DNA from: an uncultured Paracoccaceae bacterium
GTDB taxonomy: Bacteria; Pseudomonadota; Alphaproteobacteria; Rhodobacterales; Rhodobacteraceae
NCBI GenBank assembly: GCA_947503765.1
Contig: CANNFA010000007.1
Span: 34,614-98,613 of the forward strand
Reading direction: 5' to 3'
DNA: 64,000 nucleotides
Part shown: piece after piece, positions 1 through 8,489 of the stretch
Layout of the letters: every line of letters starts with the position of its first letter
How positions within the stretch are numbered: position 1 is the first letter of the stretch
The notes under the pieces: generated by a model
The model's input: the letters and a program-made list of their open reading frames with translations, nothing else
The model's database searches: none
Told to the model about the DNA's origin: nothing
Translations under genes and position numbers: made by a program

Positions 1-179
1 GCTTCCTCGTGAACTCCTTCGCCGACACCGTCGCCGCGAAATTCCCGATGTATGTCGTCCGGGCGATCGGCGGAACGCTGTTCCTGACCGGCGCGCTGAT
101 CATGTGCTACAACCTCTGGATGACCGTGAAGGGCCAGCCGAAGACCTCGGACGAGCCCGCCATGGTCCCGGCCGAATAA
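1..179 (+). CDS. ccoN: cbb3-type cytochrome c oxidase subunit I, C-terminal end (partial)
   Basis: Only the last 58 codons are present; the frame is open from base 3 and stops at 177-179. The peptide ends in a final membrane helix ([20 protein letters not shown]) and a short hydrophilic tail. CcoN is the haem b/haem b3-CuB catalytic subunit of the high-affinity cbb3 terminal oxidase in the inner membrane. The call rests mainly on its place directly before ccoO, ccoQ and ccoP and on the matching C-terminal helix; the catalytic histidines lie outside the window. Confidence 0.9.
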   Translation, partial: FLVNSFADTVAAKFPMYVVRAIGGTLFLTGALIMCYNLWMTVKGQPKTSDEPAMVPAE

Positions 180-191
180 GGAGAGCCGGAG

Positions 192-986
192 ATGGCCGAT
201 ACCGAAAAGAAGACCCCGATGCCCGAATCCGCCACCGGCACGGGCAAGCGTCCGCGCAGGAAAAGCCTGCTCGACCGGCACGGCGTCATCGAAAGGAACG
301 CGACCCTGCTTCTGGTGTTCTCGTTCCTCGTCGTGACGATCGGCGGCATCGTCGAGATCGTGCCGCTGTTCTACCTCGAGAACACCATCGAAGAGGTGGA
401 GGGCGTGCGCCCCTACTCGCCGCTGGAACTGACCGGGCGCGACATCTACGTGCGCGAGGGCTGCTATGTCTGCCATAGCCAGATGATCCGCCCGATGCGC
501 GACGAGGTGGAACGCTACGGCCATTACAGCCTGGCGGCGGAATCGATGTACGACCATCCGTTCCAGTGGGGCAGCAAACGAACGGGGCCCGACCTCGCGC
601 GGGTCGGCGACCGCTATTCCGATGCGTGGCATGTCGACCACCTGACCGACCCGCAATCGGTGGTGCCCGAATCGGTGATGCCGAAATACGGCTACCTCAC
701 GACCACCATGATCGACGGCAAGTATGTCGAGGATCTGATGGCGACCCACCGTTTCGTCGGCGTTCCCTATACCGACGAGATGCTGGCGAACGCGCGCGCC
801 GACTTTGCCGCGCAGGCCGACCCGGACAGCGATTACGACGATCTGCTGGAACGCTATCCGGGGGCGCAGGTGCGCAACTTCGACAGCCGGCCGGGCATCT
901 CCGAGATGGATGCGCTGATCGCCTACATGCAGATGCTGGGGACGCTGGTCGACTTCTCGACCTTCACCCCGGACGAAAGCCGGTAA
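192..986 (+). CDS. ccoO: cbb3 oxidase monohaem cytochrome c subunit II
   Basis: The 264-residue CcoO carries electrons to CcoN. It has a basic cytoplasmic N-terminus, one membrane anchor at about residues 35-60 ([20 protein letters not shown]) and a periplasmic domain with a single haem c motif CYVCH near residue 95. The typical CcoO sequence [10 protein letters not shown] follows directly. It starts 12 bases after ccoN behind a GGAGA ribosome site and is followed by ccoQ after 10 bases, so the four subunits form one operon. Length and order are as usual for Rhodobacteraceae. Confidence 0.97.
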   Translation: MADTEKKTPMPESATGTGKRPRRKSLLDRHGVIERNATLLLVFSFLVVTIGGIVEIVPLFYLENTIEEVEGVRPYSPLELTGRDIYVREGCYVCHSQMIRPMRDEVERYGHYSLAAESMYDHPFQWGSKRTGPDLARVGDRYSDAWHVDHLTDPQSVVPESVMPKYGYLTTTMIDGKYVEDLMATHRFVGVPYTDEMLANARADFAAQADPDSDYDDLLERYPGAQVRNFDSRPGISEMDALIAYMQMLGTLVDFSTFTPDESR

Positions 987-996
987 GGGGGCGCGG

Positions 997-1182
997 ATGG
1001 ACACCTATTCCTTTCTTCGACAGCTTGCCGACAGCTGGGTTCTGCTGGCCCTGTTCGCGTTCTTCATCGGCTGCGTGATCTGGGCGTTCCGTCCGGGCAG
1101 CCGCAAGGTGCACCGCGACACCGCGGAGATCCCGTTTCGCAACGAAGACCAACCCATGAAACCCGAGGAGATGCGGCCATGA
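997..1182 (+). CDS. ccoQ: cbb3 oxidase small subunit CcoQ
   Basis: This 61-residue protein has one membrane helix (LLALFAFFIGCVIWAFRP) and a charged C-terminal tail. CcoQ is the non-catalytic stabilising subunit of cbb3 oxidase and is implicated in signalling in Rhodobacter. It lies between ccoO and ccoP and its last four bases overlap the ccoP start (ATGA), suggesting translational coupling. The call is made from position, size and the helix followed by FRPGSR. Confidence 0.93.
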   Translation: MDTYSFLRQLADSWVLLALFAFFIGCVIWAFRPGSRKVHRDTAEIPFRNEDQPMKPEEMRP

Positions 1183-2075
1183 GCAAGAAACCGGCCGATC
1201 AGCCCACCCAGGCCGAAACCACCGGCCATTCCTGGGACGGGATCGAGGAGTACAACAACCCGCTGCCGCGCTGGTGGCTGTGGACCTTCTACGCGACGAT
1301 CGTCTGGGCGGTGATCTACACGATCCTCTATCCCGCCTGGCCGCTGGTCCAGAGCGCGACCGCCGGCGTGCTCGGCTACTCGACCCGCGCCAACGTGGAA
1401 AAGCAGATCGAGACCTTCGCCGAGATGAACGCCTCGCTGGAAACGGAACTCGCCTCGGCCGACCTGACCGCGCTGGCGGACAATGCCGACCTGCAGAACT
1501 TCGCGGTGCAGGCCGGCGCGGCGATCTTTCAGACCAATTGCTCGCAATGCCACGGCTCGGGCGCCAATGGCGGGGCCGAGGGCAACGGCTATCCCAACCT
1601 GCTGGACGATGCCTGGCTCTGGGGCGGGCATATCGACGACATCGTGTGGACCGTTGCCAACGGCATCCGCAACGAACAGTCGCCCGACGCGCACTGGTCG
1701 GAAATGCCGGCCTTCGGCACGGACGAGATCCTGCCCCCCGAGGAAATCGAGCAGGTCGTCCAGTACGTCCGCCAGATCTCGGGGCAGGAGCATGACGCGG
1801 GCCTCGCCGAGGCGGGGGCGGAGATATTCGAGTACGAATGCACCGCCTGTCACATGGAGGACGGCACTGGCAACAAGGATCTCGGCGCGCCGAACCTGAC
1901 CGATGCGATCTGGCTCTATGGCGGCGATGTCGCCTCGATCACCGAGACGGTGACCAATTCGCGCTTCGGCGTGATGCCCGCCTGGTCCGAGGAATACCGC
2001 GTCGGCTCGGGCCTTCAGCCGTGGGAAATCAACGCCGTCGCCTCCTACGTCCACCAGCTGGGCGGCGGGCAGTAG
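1179..2075 (+). CDS. ccoP: cbb3 oxidase dihaem cytochrome c subunit III
   Basis: CcoP (298 residues) takes electrons from soluble cytochrome c and passes them to CcoO. The N-terminal part has the conserved WDGIEEYNNPLPRWW segment preceding a membrane helix. The periplasmic part holds two cytochrome c domains with haem motifs CSQCH and CTACH and downstream methionine ligands (EMPAFG and VMPAW). Length is normal. A strong intrinsic terminator follows about 100 bases after the stop, closing the ccoNOQP operon. Confidence 0.97.
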   Translation: MSKKPADQPTQAETTGHSWDGIEEYNNPLPRWWLWTFYATIVWAVIYTILYPAWPLVQSATAGVLGYSTRANVEKQIETFAEMNASLETELASADLTALADNADLQNFAVQAGAAIFQTNCSQCHGSGANGGAEGNGYPNLLDDAWLWGGHIDDIVWTVANGIRNEQSPDAHWSEMPAFGTDEILPPEEIEQVVQYVRQISGQEHDAGLAEAGAEIFEYECTACHMEDGTGNKDLGAPNLTDAIWLYGGDVASITETVTNSRFGVMPAWSEEYRVGSGLQPWEINAVASYVHQLGGGQ

Positions 2076-2171
2076 CGCGCATCCCGATCCCGAAGGCGCC
2101 CCGCGTCTTCGGGCCGGGCGCCCGCACCGGGGCAAGTTCGCGCGTTTCGCCCCGGACCGACGCCGCAACCG

Positions 2172-2203
2172 AAAACCGGCCGCATAACGCGGCCGGTTTT
2201 TTT
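2172..2203 (+). terminator. Intrinsic terminator of ccoNOQP
   Basis: An 8 bp perfect GC stem (CCGGCCGC / GCGGCCGG) with loop ATAAC is extended by AAAA/TTTT and runs into a seven-T tract. It lies 97 bases after the ccoP stop in the right orientation. Confidence 0.92.
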
Positions 2204-2314
2204 GTGGTGAAGATGGGTGATCCCGAGGTTCGGAGCGCAATGACCGCTCGGGGTCCAGTTTTCTCTGTTCAGCGCGTTGCGTCGACGGCAGCTTGGGTCA
2301 TAAATTTTCTTGTG

Positions 2315-2908
2315 CTACTCAATGAAACGCATAGTGCCGCTTGATATTTCATAGAACCCGTCCTGAGGTTCACCTAATCCGTAGATCTCCTTTCTTGACA
2401 GGTTCAAGAAAATACCGCGCATTATCCGAGAAGTTATTCCGTGAGACACAACAATGGCCGCTTCTCCAAGTTCCACATTCGCATACCAGTTCGAAACACG
2501 CGCATGTACATCAGAATAGGACTCCCCTGACGGCGCCCCGACGTTCCAGCGATCAGTGGAGTGTGCGTCCCATTCTTCTGGATAGCTTTTCTTGATCTCG
2601 GTCGTGGTCATTCCCTCCCACAATCCAAAGCTGCACTCCATCAGTTCAGGGTCAAAGATGATTTCATCCGCAGACAAACCCAACTCTGCGACCATTATCA
2701 AAGCGGTTTGCTTCGCACGTCCCAGCGGGCTGGAGAAAACCCTTGTATCCCCACCAAGGGGGCGATGCCGTCGCAATCTCTTTGCGTTGTCCAAGGCTTG
2801 AAGACGGCCCCGCTCGGTCAAAGCAGAGTCGAGATGCCCCTGCCTTCTGTCCTGCGTGTTCCACTCGGTCTCACCGTGACGAAAAAGATAAATAACCGTA
2901 TTACTCAT
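2315..2908 (-). CDS. Histidine phosphatase family protein (phosphoglycerate mutase-like)
   Basis: This 197-residue protein starts with the signature LFRHGETEWN (catalytic His of the RHG motif). Downstream it has SSPLGRAKQT, the acidic E of MECSFGLWEGM and the second catalytic histidine in VVSHGITSR, so the branched phosphatase/mutase active site is complete. Known members act on phosphosugars, alpha-ribazole phosphate, nucleotides or proteins; the substrate here is not readable. The gene is visibly AT-richer than its neighbours, is oriented against them and separates ccoNOQP from ccoGHIS, suggesting later acquisition. Confidence 0.85.
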   Translation of the reverse strand: MSNTVIYLFRHGETEWNTQDRRQGHLDSALTERGRLQALDNAKRLRRHRPLGGDTRVFSSPLGRAKQTALIMVAELGLSADEIIFDPELMECSFGLWEGMTTTEIKKSYPEEWDAHSTDRWNVGAPSGESYSDVHARVSNWYANVELGEAAIVVSHGITSRIMRGIFLNLSRKEIYGLGEPQDGFYEISSGTMRFIE

Positions 2909-3412
2909 AAACTCTGCCGCAGCTCCTCAAGCGATGCAATTGAAGGGTATCAGTCCAGCATACCAGGGTACTAGTTGCTTCCCGCTCCGTGCAAAAAACC
3001 GTTGGACCAGATAAGGTCAAGGTCAGCTTCAGATGCATATCTGACATCTGCCGCACAGGACACCCGAAGTTTTCTTCGGGAGCCCCTGTTCGACATGGCT
3101 TCGCCGCAAGCGGTTCGGCCCAAACCCGCACCCCTCGGCGCGCGGCCAGTTCCCGGCGCGGCCGCCCCTGGGCGGGTGCCGGCGTGACTTGTGAGCGGCG
3201 CGGTTTATTCCAGCCTTGCCGCATGACCCCGCTTCGGCGCGGGACCTCTGCCGGGCCCTTGCGCGAAGGGCATCTTTCACCAGCACCGCGCGGACGCGCC
3301 GGAGCCTGCGTCAAAAGGTGCAGCCAAATTACTTGATACAGGTCAAGGACGCCTTCATTTACGGCTGCAACAAGCATTTCGAACCACGAATGCCCTATCT
3401 GTGGGATCTTTG
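2909..3412. other. Intergenic region upstream of ccoG
   Basis: About 500 bases without a convincing gene. The left part is AT-richer, like the adjoining phosphatase gene; the right part has several short hairpins such as CCCGAA/TTCGGG at 3063-3080. The only clear functional site is the FnrL-type box at 3333-3346. Short open frames here have no recognisable protein features. Confidence 0.6.
3333..3346 (+). promoter_or_regulatory. FNR/FnrL-type box upstream of ccoG
   Basis: TTGATACAGGTCAA matches the FNR-family pattern TTGAT-N4-GTCAA. Its centre is about 73 bases before the ccoG start codon. In Rhodobacteraceae, cco genes are commonly activated by FnrL under low oxygen, so oxygen control of ccoGHIS is inferred. 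Confidence 0.88.
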
Positions 3413-4951
3413 ATGAGCACACCCGAACCCGAGCATCTTTACGCGGCGCGCGAGCCTGTCTTTCCGCGCCGGGTGAAGGGGAATTTCCGAACCTTCAAAT
3501 GGGCGATCATGATCGTCACCCTCGGCATCTACTACCTGACGCCGTGGATCCGCTGGGACCGGGGGCCCGAACTGCCGGACCAGGCGGTGCTTGTCGATCT
3601 GGCCAACCGCCGGTTCTTCTTCTTCTGGATCGAGATCTGGCCGCATGAATTCTACTTCATCGCGGGCCTGCTGATCATGGCGGGGCTGGGGCTGTTCCTG
3701 TTCACCTCGGCGCTGGGGCGGGTCTGGTGCGGCTATGCCTGCCCGCAGACCGTCTGGACCGACCTGTTCATCCTGACCGAACGCTGGATCGAGGGCGACC
3801 GCAACGCCCGCGTCAAGCTGTGGAAGGCAAAGTGGGACGCGCGCAAGTGGCGGCTCAGGATCACCAAGTGGGTGGTCTGGGCGCTGATCGGGCTGGCCAC
3901 CGGCGGGGCCTGGGTGTTCTACTTCACCGACGCCCCGGCGCTGATGGCCGACCTCGTCACCGGCCAGGCGCATCCCGTCGCCTACACGACGATGCTGATC
4001 CTGACCGCGACCACGGTGCTGTTCGGCGGGTTCGCCCGCGAACAGGTCTGCATCTACATGTGCCCCTGGCCGCGCATCCAGGCGGCGATGATGGACGAGG
4101 ACACGCTGACCATCGCCTACCGCGAATGGCGCGGAGAGCCGCGCGGCAAGGGCAAGCGCCGCCGCGCCATCGCCGAGGCGGCGCAGCGCGACAGCATGGC
4201 TGCCGGGCCCGACGGCGGGCCGAAATCGCCCGCGATCCCGATGCCGGGCATGCCGTCGGGCGTCGGCGGGCCGATCCCGGAAAAGGAGGGCTTCGGCGAC
4301 TGCATCGACTGCTACGCCTGCGTCAACGTCTGCCCCACCGGCATCGACATCCGCGACGGCCAGCAGATGGCCTGCATCACCTGCGGGCTGTGCATCGACG
4401 CCTGCGACGAGGTGATGGACAAGATCGGCAAGCCGCGCGGGTTGATCGACTACATGGCGCTGACCGACGAGACCCGCGAGCGCGCCGGCCAGCCGCCGAA
4501 ACCGGTGATCAAGCACATCCTGCGGCCGCGCACGATCCTCTACACCACGCTGTGGACGCTGATCGGCATCGCGCTGGTCGTCGCGCTGTTCATTCGCAGC
4601 GACATTGATGTTACGGTCGCGCCCGTGCGCAACCCGACCTATGTCACCCTGTCCGACGGGTCGATCCGCAACACCTATGACGTGCGCCTGCTGAACAAGC
4701 ACGGCGAGGCGCGCCCGTTCGAGATCACGCTGACCGGCGATCCGGCGCTCAGGGTCGAACTGGAAGGCCAGGAGGACAACACCGTGACCGTGCCCGCGGA
4801 CGAGACGATGCTGCAACGGGTCTACGTGATCGCCCCCGCCGGAAGCGAGGCGGCGCGCACCGACCGCAGCGAAATCCGCTTCTGGGTCGAGGATCTTGCC
4901 GGAACCGAACGTGTGCACAAGGACAGCACCTTCAACGGGAAAGCGCCATGA
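3413..4951 (+). CDS. ccoG: Cytochrome c oxidase assembly protein CcoG (RdxA/FixG), polyferredoxin
   Basis: This 512-residue membrane iron-sulfur protein is needed for cbb3 biogenesis and is reported in related bacteria to reduce Cu(II) for delivery to the oxidase. Cysteine motifs visible in order are CGYACPQTVW, CIYMCPWPRIQ, CIDCYACVNVCPTG and CITCGLCIDAC; the last two are 4Fe-4S ferredoxin clusters. Several membrane helices surround them and an Ig-like C-terminal domain follows. A GTG at 3401 would add four residues; the ATG at 3413 is preferred. It overlaps ccoH by four bases. Confidence 0.95.
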   Translation: MSTPEPEHLYAAREPVFPRRVKGNFRTFKWAIMIVTLGIYYLTPWIRWDRGPELPDQAVLVDLANRRFFFFWIEIWPHEFYFIAGLLIMAGLGLFLFTSALGRVWCGYACPQTVWTDLFILTERWIEGDRNARVKLWKAKWDARKWRLRITKWVVWALIGLATGGAWVFYFTDAPALMADLVTGQAHPVAYTTMLILTATTVLFGGFAREQVCIYMCPWPRIQAAMMDEDTLTIAYREWRGEPRGKGKRRRAIAEAAQRDSMAAGPDGGPKSPAIPMPGMPSGVGGPIPEKEGFGDCIDCYACVNVCPTGIDIRDGQQMACITCGLCIDACDEVMDKIGKPRGLIDYMALTDETRERAGQPPKPVIKHILRPRTILYTTLWTLIGIALVVALFIRSDIDVTVAPVRNPTYVTLSDGSIRNTYDVRLLNKHGEARPFEITLTGDPALRVELEGQEDNTVTVPADETMLQRVYVIAPAGSEAARTDRSEIRFWVEDLAGTERVHKDSTFNGKAP

Positions 4952-5406
4952 CCGGAAAACCCCTGACCGGCCGCAAGGTCTTTGCCATCACCGCCGGCGC
5001 CTTCGGCATCATCGTCGCGGTCAACCTGACCATGGCGGTGAAGGCCGTGGGCACCTTTCCGGGGCTGGAGGTGAAGAATTCCTACGTCGCCAGCCAAAGC
5101 TTCGACGCCGACCGCGCCGCGCAGGAGGCGCTGGGCTGGGACGTATCCGCCGGGATCGAGAACGGCGCGCTGCGCGTCGTCATCACCGGCGCCGACGGGC
5201 GCCCCGTCGCCCCGCCCGAGCTGACCGCGATGCTGGGCCGCACCACGATGCGCGGCGCCGACACCGCGCCCGTGCTGGCCTTCGACGGCAGCGCGCATGT
5301 CGCCGCCGTGGACGCCGCCCCCGGCAAGTGGGAGCTGCGGCTCGACGCGCGGGCCGAGGACGGCACGCGGTTCCGCCAGCGGCTGATCCTGCGCGTCGGC
5401 GGCTGA
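4948..5406 (+). CDS. ccoH: cbb3 oxidase assembly protein CcoH (FixH)
   Basis: A 152-residue single-span protein with an N-terminal helix (VFAITAGAFGIIVAVNLTMA) and a periplasmic domain, required for stable cbb3 assembly. The pattern KNSYVASQSFD after the helix is typical of FixH. It overlaps ccoG by ATGA and is followed by ccoI after one base, fixing its place in the GHIS operon. Confidence 0.93.
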   Translation: MTGKPLTGRKVFAITAGAFGIIVAVNLTMAVKAVGTFPGLEVKNSYVASQSFDADRAAQEALGWDVSAGIENGALRVVITGADGRPVAPPELTAMLGRTTMRGADTAPVLAFDGSAHVAAVDAAPGKWELRLDARAEDGTRFRQRLILRVGG

Positions 5407-5407
5407 C

Positions 5408-7594
5408 ATGGCCGGGGCGGTCCAGACCTCTGCCTGCCCGGCCTGCGCCGCCGCCCCCGCGGCCGGACAGGTCGCCGGCAGCGCCGCCGCGGCGGCGGGC
5501 GGCGCGCAGGTGCTGCTGTCGCTGCCCGAGATCCATTGCGGCGCCTGCATCTCGGGGGTGGAACGCAGCCTGTCCGCCATGCCGGGCGTGCGCCGCGCAC
5601 GGGTGAACCTGACGCTGAAACGCGCCCAGGTCGATGTCGATCCGGGCATCGCCGCCGCGGACCTTGCCGCCGCGCTCGGCGCGCAGGGCTGGGCCGCGCA
5701 TGAACTGGACGCGGCGACGCTGGCCGGCACCCAGACCGACCGGACCGGGCGCGATCTGCTGATGCGGCTGGGCGTCGCCGGGTTCGCCATGATGAACGTC
5801 ATGCTGCTGTCGGTGGCGGTCTGGTCCGGCGCGGCGGATGCGACGCGCGATCTGTTCCACTGGATCAGCGCCTCGATCGCCATTCCGACCATCGCCTTTT
5901 CCGCGCAGCCCTTCTTTCGCAGCGCGCTGGGCGCGCTTCGGGGCGGGCGGCTGAACATGGACGTGCCGATTTCGCTGGCGATCCTGCTGGCGGCGGGGAT
6001 GAGCCTCTATGAGACCGCGCAATCGGGCGAACATGCCTATTTCGACGCGGCGCTGTCGCTGACGTTCTTCCTGCTGGCGGGGCGGTTCCTCGACTACCGC
6101 ACGCGGTCGGTCGCGCGCTCGGCGGCGCAGGAACTGGCCGCGCTGGAAGTGCCGCGCGCGCTGCGGATCAGCGCGGATGCCGAAACGATGGTGCCCGTGG
6201 CCGAGCTGGCCGTGGGCGACCTGGTGCGGGTGCTGCCCGGCGCGCGGGTGCCGGTGGACGGCATCGTCGAGATCGGCGCGACCGAGATCGACCGCGCGCT
6301 TCTGACCGGCGAGAGCCTGCCGGTGGCCGCCGCCGCCGGGGCGGAGGTGCATGCCGGCGAGGTCAACCTGACCGGCGTGCTGACCGTGCGGGTGACGGCG
6401 GCGGGCGAGGATTCGACGCTGTCCCGTCTGGCCGATCTCGTGGCCGTGGCCGAGACGACGCGCAACCGCTACACCTCGCTCGCCGACCGCGCGGCGCGCA
6501 TCTATGCGCCGGTCGTGCACCTGCTGGCACTGGCCGCCTTTGCCGGCTGGATGTGGATCTCGGGCGGCGACGTGCGGCTGTCGCTGAACATCGCGGTGGC
6601 GGTGCTGATCATCACCTGCCCCTGCGCGCTGGGCCTCGCGGTGCCGGCGGTGACGACCGCCGCCTCGGGCCGGCTGTTCCGGCGCGGCCTGCTGATCAAG
6701 AGCGCGACGGCGCTGGAACGGCTGGCCGAGGTGGACACGGTGGTCTTCGACAAGACCGGCACGCTGACCACCGGCACCCCGCGCGCCGAGAACCTGGGCG
6801 ATCACGCGCGCCGCGACCTGGAAGTGGCAGCGGCGCTGGCCGAAGGCTCGGCCCATCCGCTGGCCCAGGCGCTGGCGGCGGCGGCAAGGGCGGCCGGCAT
6901 CCGGCCCGCGCGGGTGGACGACATCCGCGAGGTGCCCGGCCACGGGATCGAGGGTGCGTGGCACGGCGAAACGGTGCGCCTGGGCCGCGCCGCCTGGACC
7001 GGGGCGACCCAGGCGGAGCAGACCGCGACCTATCTGCAGATCGGCGGCCGCGTTCTGACCTTCCGCTTTGCCGACAGCCTGCGCGACGGGGCGGCACAGG
7101 CGGTCGCGGCGATGAAGGCCCAGGGCAAGGACGTGATCCTGCTGTCGGGCGACGCGCCCGCCGCGGTGGCGGACCTGGCCGCGCGGGTCGGGATCGACAG
7201 CTTCGCCGCCGAGGTGCTGCCCGAGGGCAAGGCCGCCCGGATCGAGGCGCTGGGCGCCGGCGGGCGGCGCGTGCTGATGGTGGGCGACGGGCTGAACGAC
7301 ACGGCGGCGCTGGCGGCGGCACATGCGTCGATCTCCCCCGCCTCGGCGCTGGAGGCGACGCGCGTGGTGTCCGACATCGTGCTGCTGGGCGGCTCGCTGG
7401 AACCGCTGGGCGACGCGGTGGCCACGGCGCGGTCGGCCACGCGGCGCATCCACGAGAATTTCGGCATCGCCGCGCTCTACAACGCGGTGGCGATCCCGGT
7501 CGCGCTGATGGGCTTCGCCACGCCGCTGGCGGCCGCGCTGGCAATGTCGGGCTCGTCGATCTGCGTGACGCTGAACGCGCTGAGGCTGCGGTGA
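5408..7594 (+). CDS. ccoI: Copper-translocating P1B-type ATPase for cbb3 assembly
   Basis: A 728-residue copper exporter supplying CuB of cbb3 oxidase. In order: an N-terminal cysteine-containing stretch (CPAC), a heavy-metal domain with HCGAC (Cys44, Cys47), membrane helices, the actuator-domain TGES loop, the metal site CPCAL in helix 6, the phosphorylation site DKTGTLT and the hinge GDGLND. FixI/CopA2-type pumps serve enzyme maturation rather than copper resistance, which fits its position between ccoH and ccoS. Length is typical. Confidence 0.96.
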   Translation: MAGAVQTSACPACAAAPAAGQVAGSAAAAAGGAQVLLSLPEIHCGACISGVERSLSAMPGVRRARVNLTLKRAQVDVDPGIAAADLAAALGAQGWAAHELDAATLAGTQTDRTGRDLLMRLGVAGFAMMNVMLLSVAVWSGAADATRDLFHWISASIAIPTIAFSAQPFFRSALGALRGGRLNMDVPISLAILLAAGMSLYETAQSGEHAYFDAALSLTFFLLAGRFLDYRTRSVARSAAQELAALEVPRALRISADAETMVPVAELAVGDLVRVLPGARVPVDGIVEIGATEIDRALLTGESLPVAAAAGAEVHAGEVNLTGVLTVRVTAAGEDSTLSRLADLVAVAETTRNRYTSLADRAARIYAPVVHLLALAAFAGWMWISGGDVRLSLNIAVAVLIITCPCALGLAVPAVTTAASGRLFRRGLLIKSATALERLAEVDTVVFDKTGTLTTGTPRAENLGDHARRDLEVAAALAEGSAHPLAQALAAAARAAGIRPARVDDIREVPGHGIEGAWHGETVRLGRAAWTGATQAEQTATYLQIGGRVLTFRFADSLRDGAAQAVAAMKAQGKDVILLSGDAPAAVADLAARVGIDSFAAEVLPEGKAARIEALGAGGRRVLMVGDGLNDTAALAAAHASISPASALEATRVVSDIVLLGGSLEPLGDAVATARSATRRIHENFGIAALYNAVAIPVALMGFATPLAAALAMSGSSICVTLNALRLR

Positions 7595-7652
7595 CGGGCG
7601 GCGCCGGATACGGGGCGGCATACGCAGGTTTGCTGCCCGAGGAGGGCGCGCG

Positions 7653-7814
7653 ATGAACGTGCTGTCCTACCTGATCCCGATCTCGCTGATCCTCGGCGGG
7701 GTGGGCCTCGCCGCCTTCGTCTGGTCGCTGAGATCAAGGCAATACGACGACCCCGAAGGCGACAGCCGGCGCATCCTGTCGGACGAATTCGACGACAAGC
7801 CGAAAGAGGATTGA
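7653..7814 (+). CDS. ccoS: cbb3 oxidase maturation protein CcoS
   Basis: A 53-residue protein with one helix (ISLILGGVGLAAFVWSLR) followed by the CcoS signature QYDDPEGDSRRIL. The ATG sits behind a GAGGAGGG ribosome site. In Rhodobacter, CcoS is needed for cofactor insertion into cbb3 oxidase. It ends the ccoGHIS operon and is followed by the tandem repeat array; no T-rich terminator is seen. Confidence 0.93.
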   Translation: MNVLSYLIPISLILGGVGLAAFVWSLRSRQYDDPEGDSRRILSDEFDDKPKED

Positions 7815-7861
7815 GCGGCACCATCCGGTCCCCCGCGCAGGGGCGCACCAGAGGCGAGCCG

Positions 7862-8481
7862 CGCCCCGGACCTGATCCGGGGCCTCCGCGCTCGCCAAAC
7901 ACCGAGGTCCCGGGTCAAGCCCGGGACGGGGTGCGTCGGGAATGGCTGGCCGGCGATCGAATGCCCGAACCACGCCCCGGACCTGATCCGGGGCCTCCTC
8001 GTTCGCCAAACACCGGGGTCCCGGGTCAAGCCCGGGACGGGGTGCGCGGGGCCGGCTAGCCGGCGGCCGAATGTCCCAGCCGCGCCCCGGACATGATGCG
8101 CGGGCCTCCCCGTTCCCCAAACACCGAGGTCTCGGGGCAGGCCCGGGACGGGTTGCGCGGGGATGGCTGGCCGGCGGCCGAATGTCCGAGCCGCGCCCCG
8201 GACTTGATCCGGGGCCTCCGCGCTCGCCACTCGCCGAGGTCCCGGGTCAAGCCCGGGACGGGTTGCGCGGGGATGGCTGGCCGGCGGTCGAATGTCCCAG
8301 CCGCGCCCCGGACCCGATCCGGAGCCTCCGCGTTCGCCGCCCGCAGGGGTCCCGGGGCAGGCCCGGGACGGGGTGCGCGGGGATGGCTGGCCGGCGGCCA
8401 AATGCCCGAACCGCGCCCCGGACCCGATCCGGGGCCTCCTCGTTCGCCAAACACCGGGGTCCCGGGTCAAGCCCGGGACGT
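7862..8481. repeat. Tandem array of six ~110 bp palindrome-rich repeats
   Basis: Copies begin at about 7862, 7973, 8083, 8194, 8304 and 8414, a period of 110-111 bases; the last copy is incomplete. Each unit holds two imperfect palindromes, GCCCCGGACCTGATCCGGGG-type and GTCCCGGGTCAAGCCCGGG-type, separated by spacers such as ATGGCTGGCCGGCGG. Copies differ at scattered positions. Both strands can be read as open frames, but these only translate the repeat. The array fills the gap between the converging ccoS and pyrX genes. Confidence 0.95.
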
Positions 8482-8489
8482 GACTTGTT

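Noticed and set aside
7862..8481. Tandem repeats as a CRISPR array
   Set aside because: Units are 110 bp with homologous, not unique, interiors, the copies diverge along their length and no cas gene is near.
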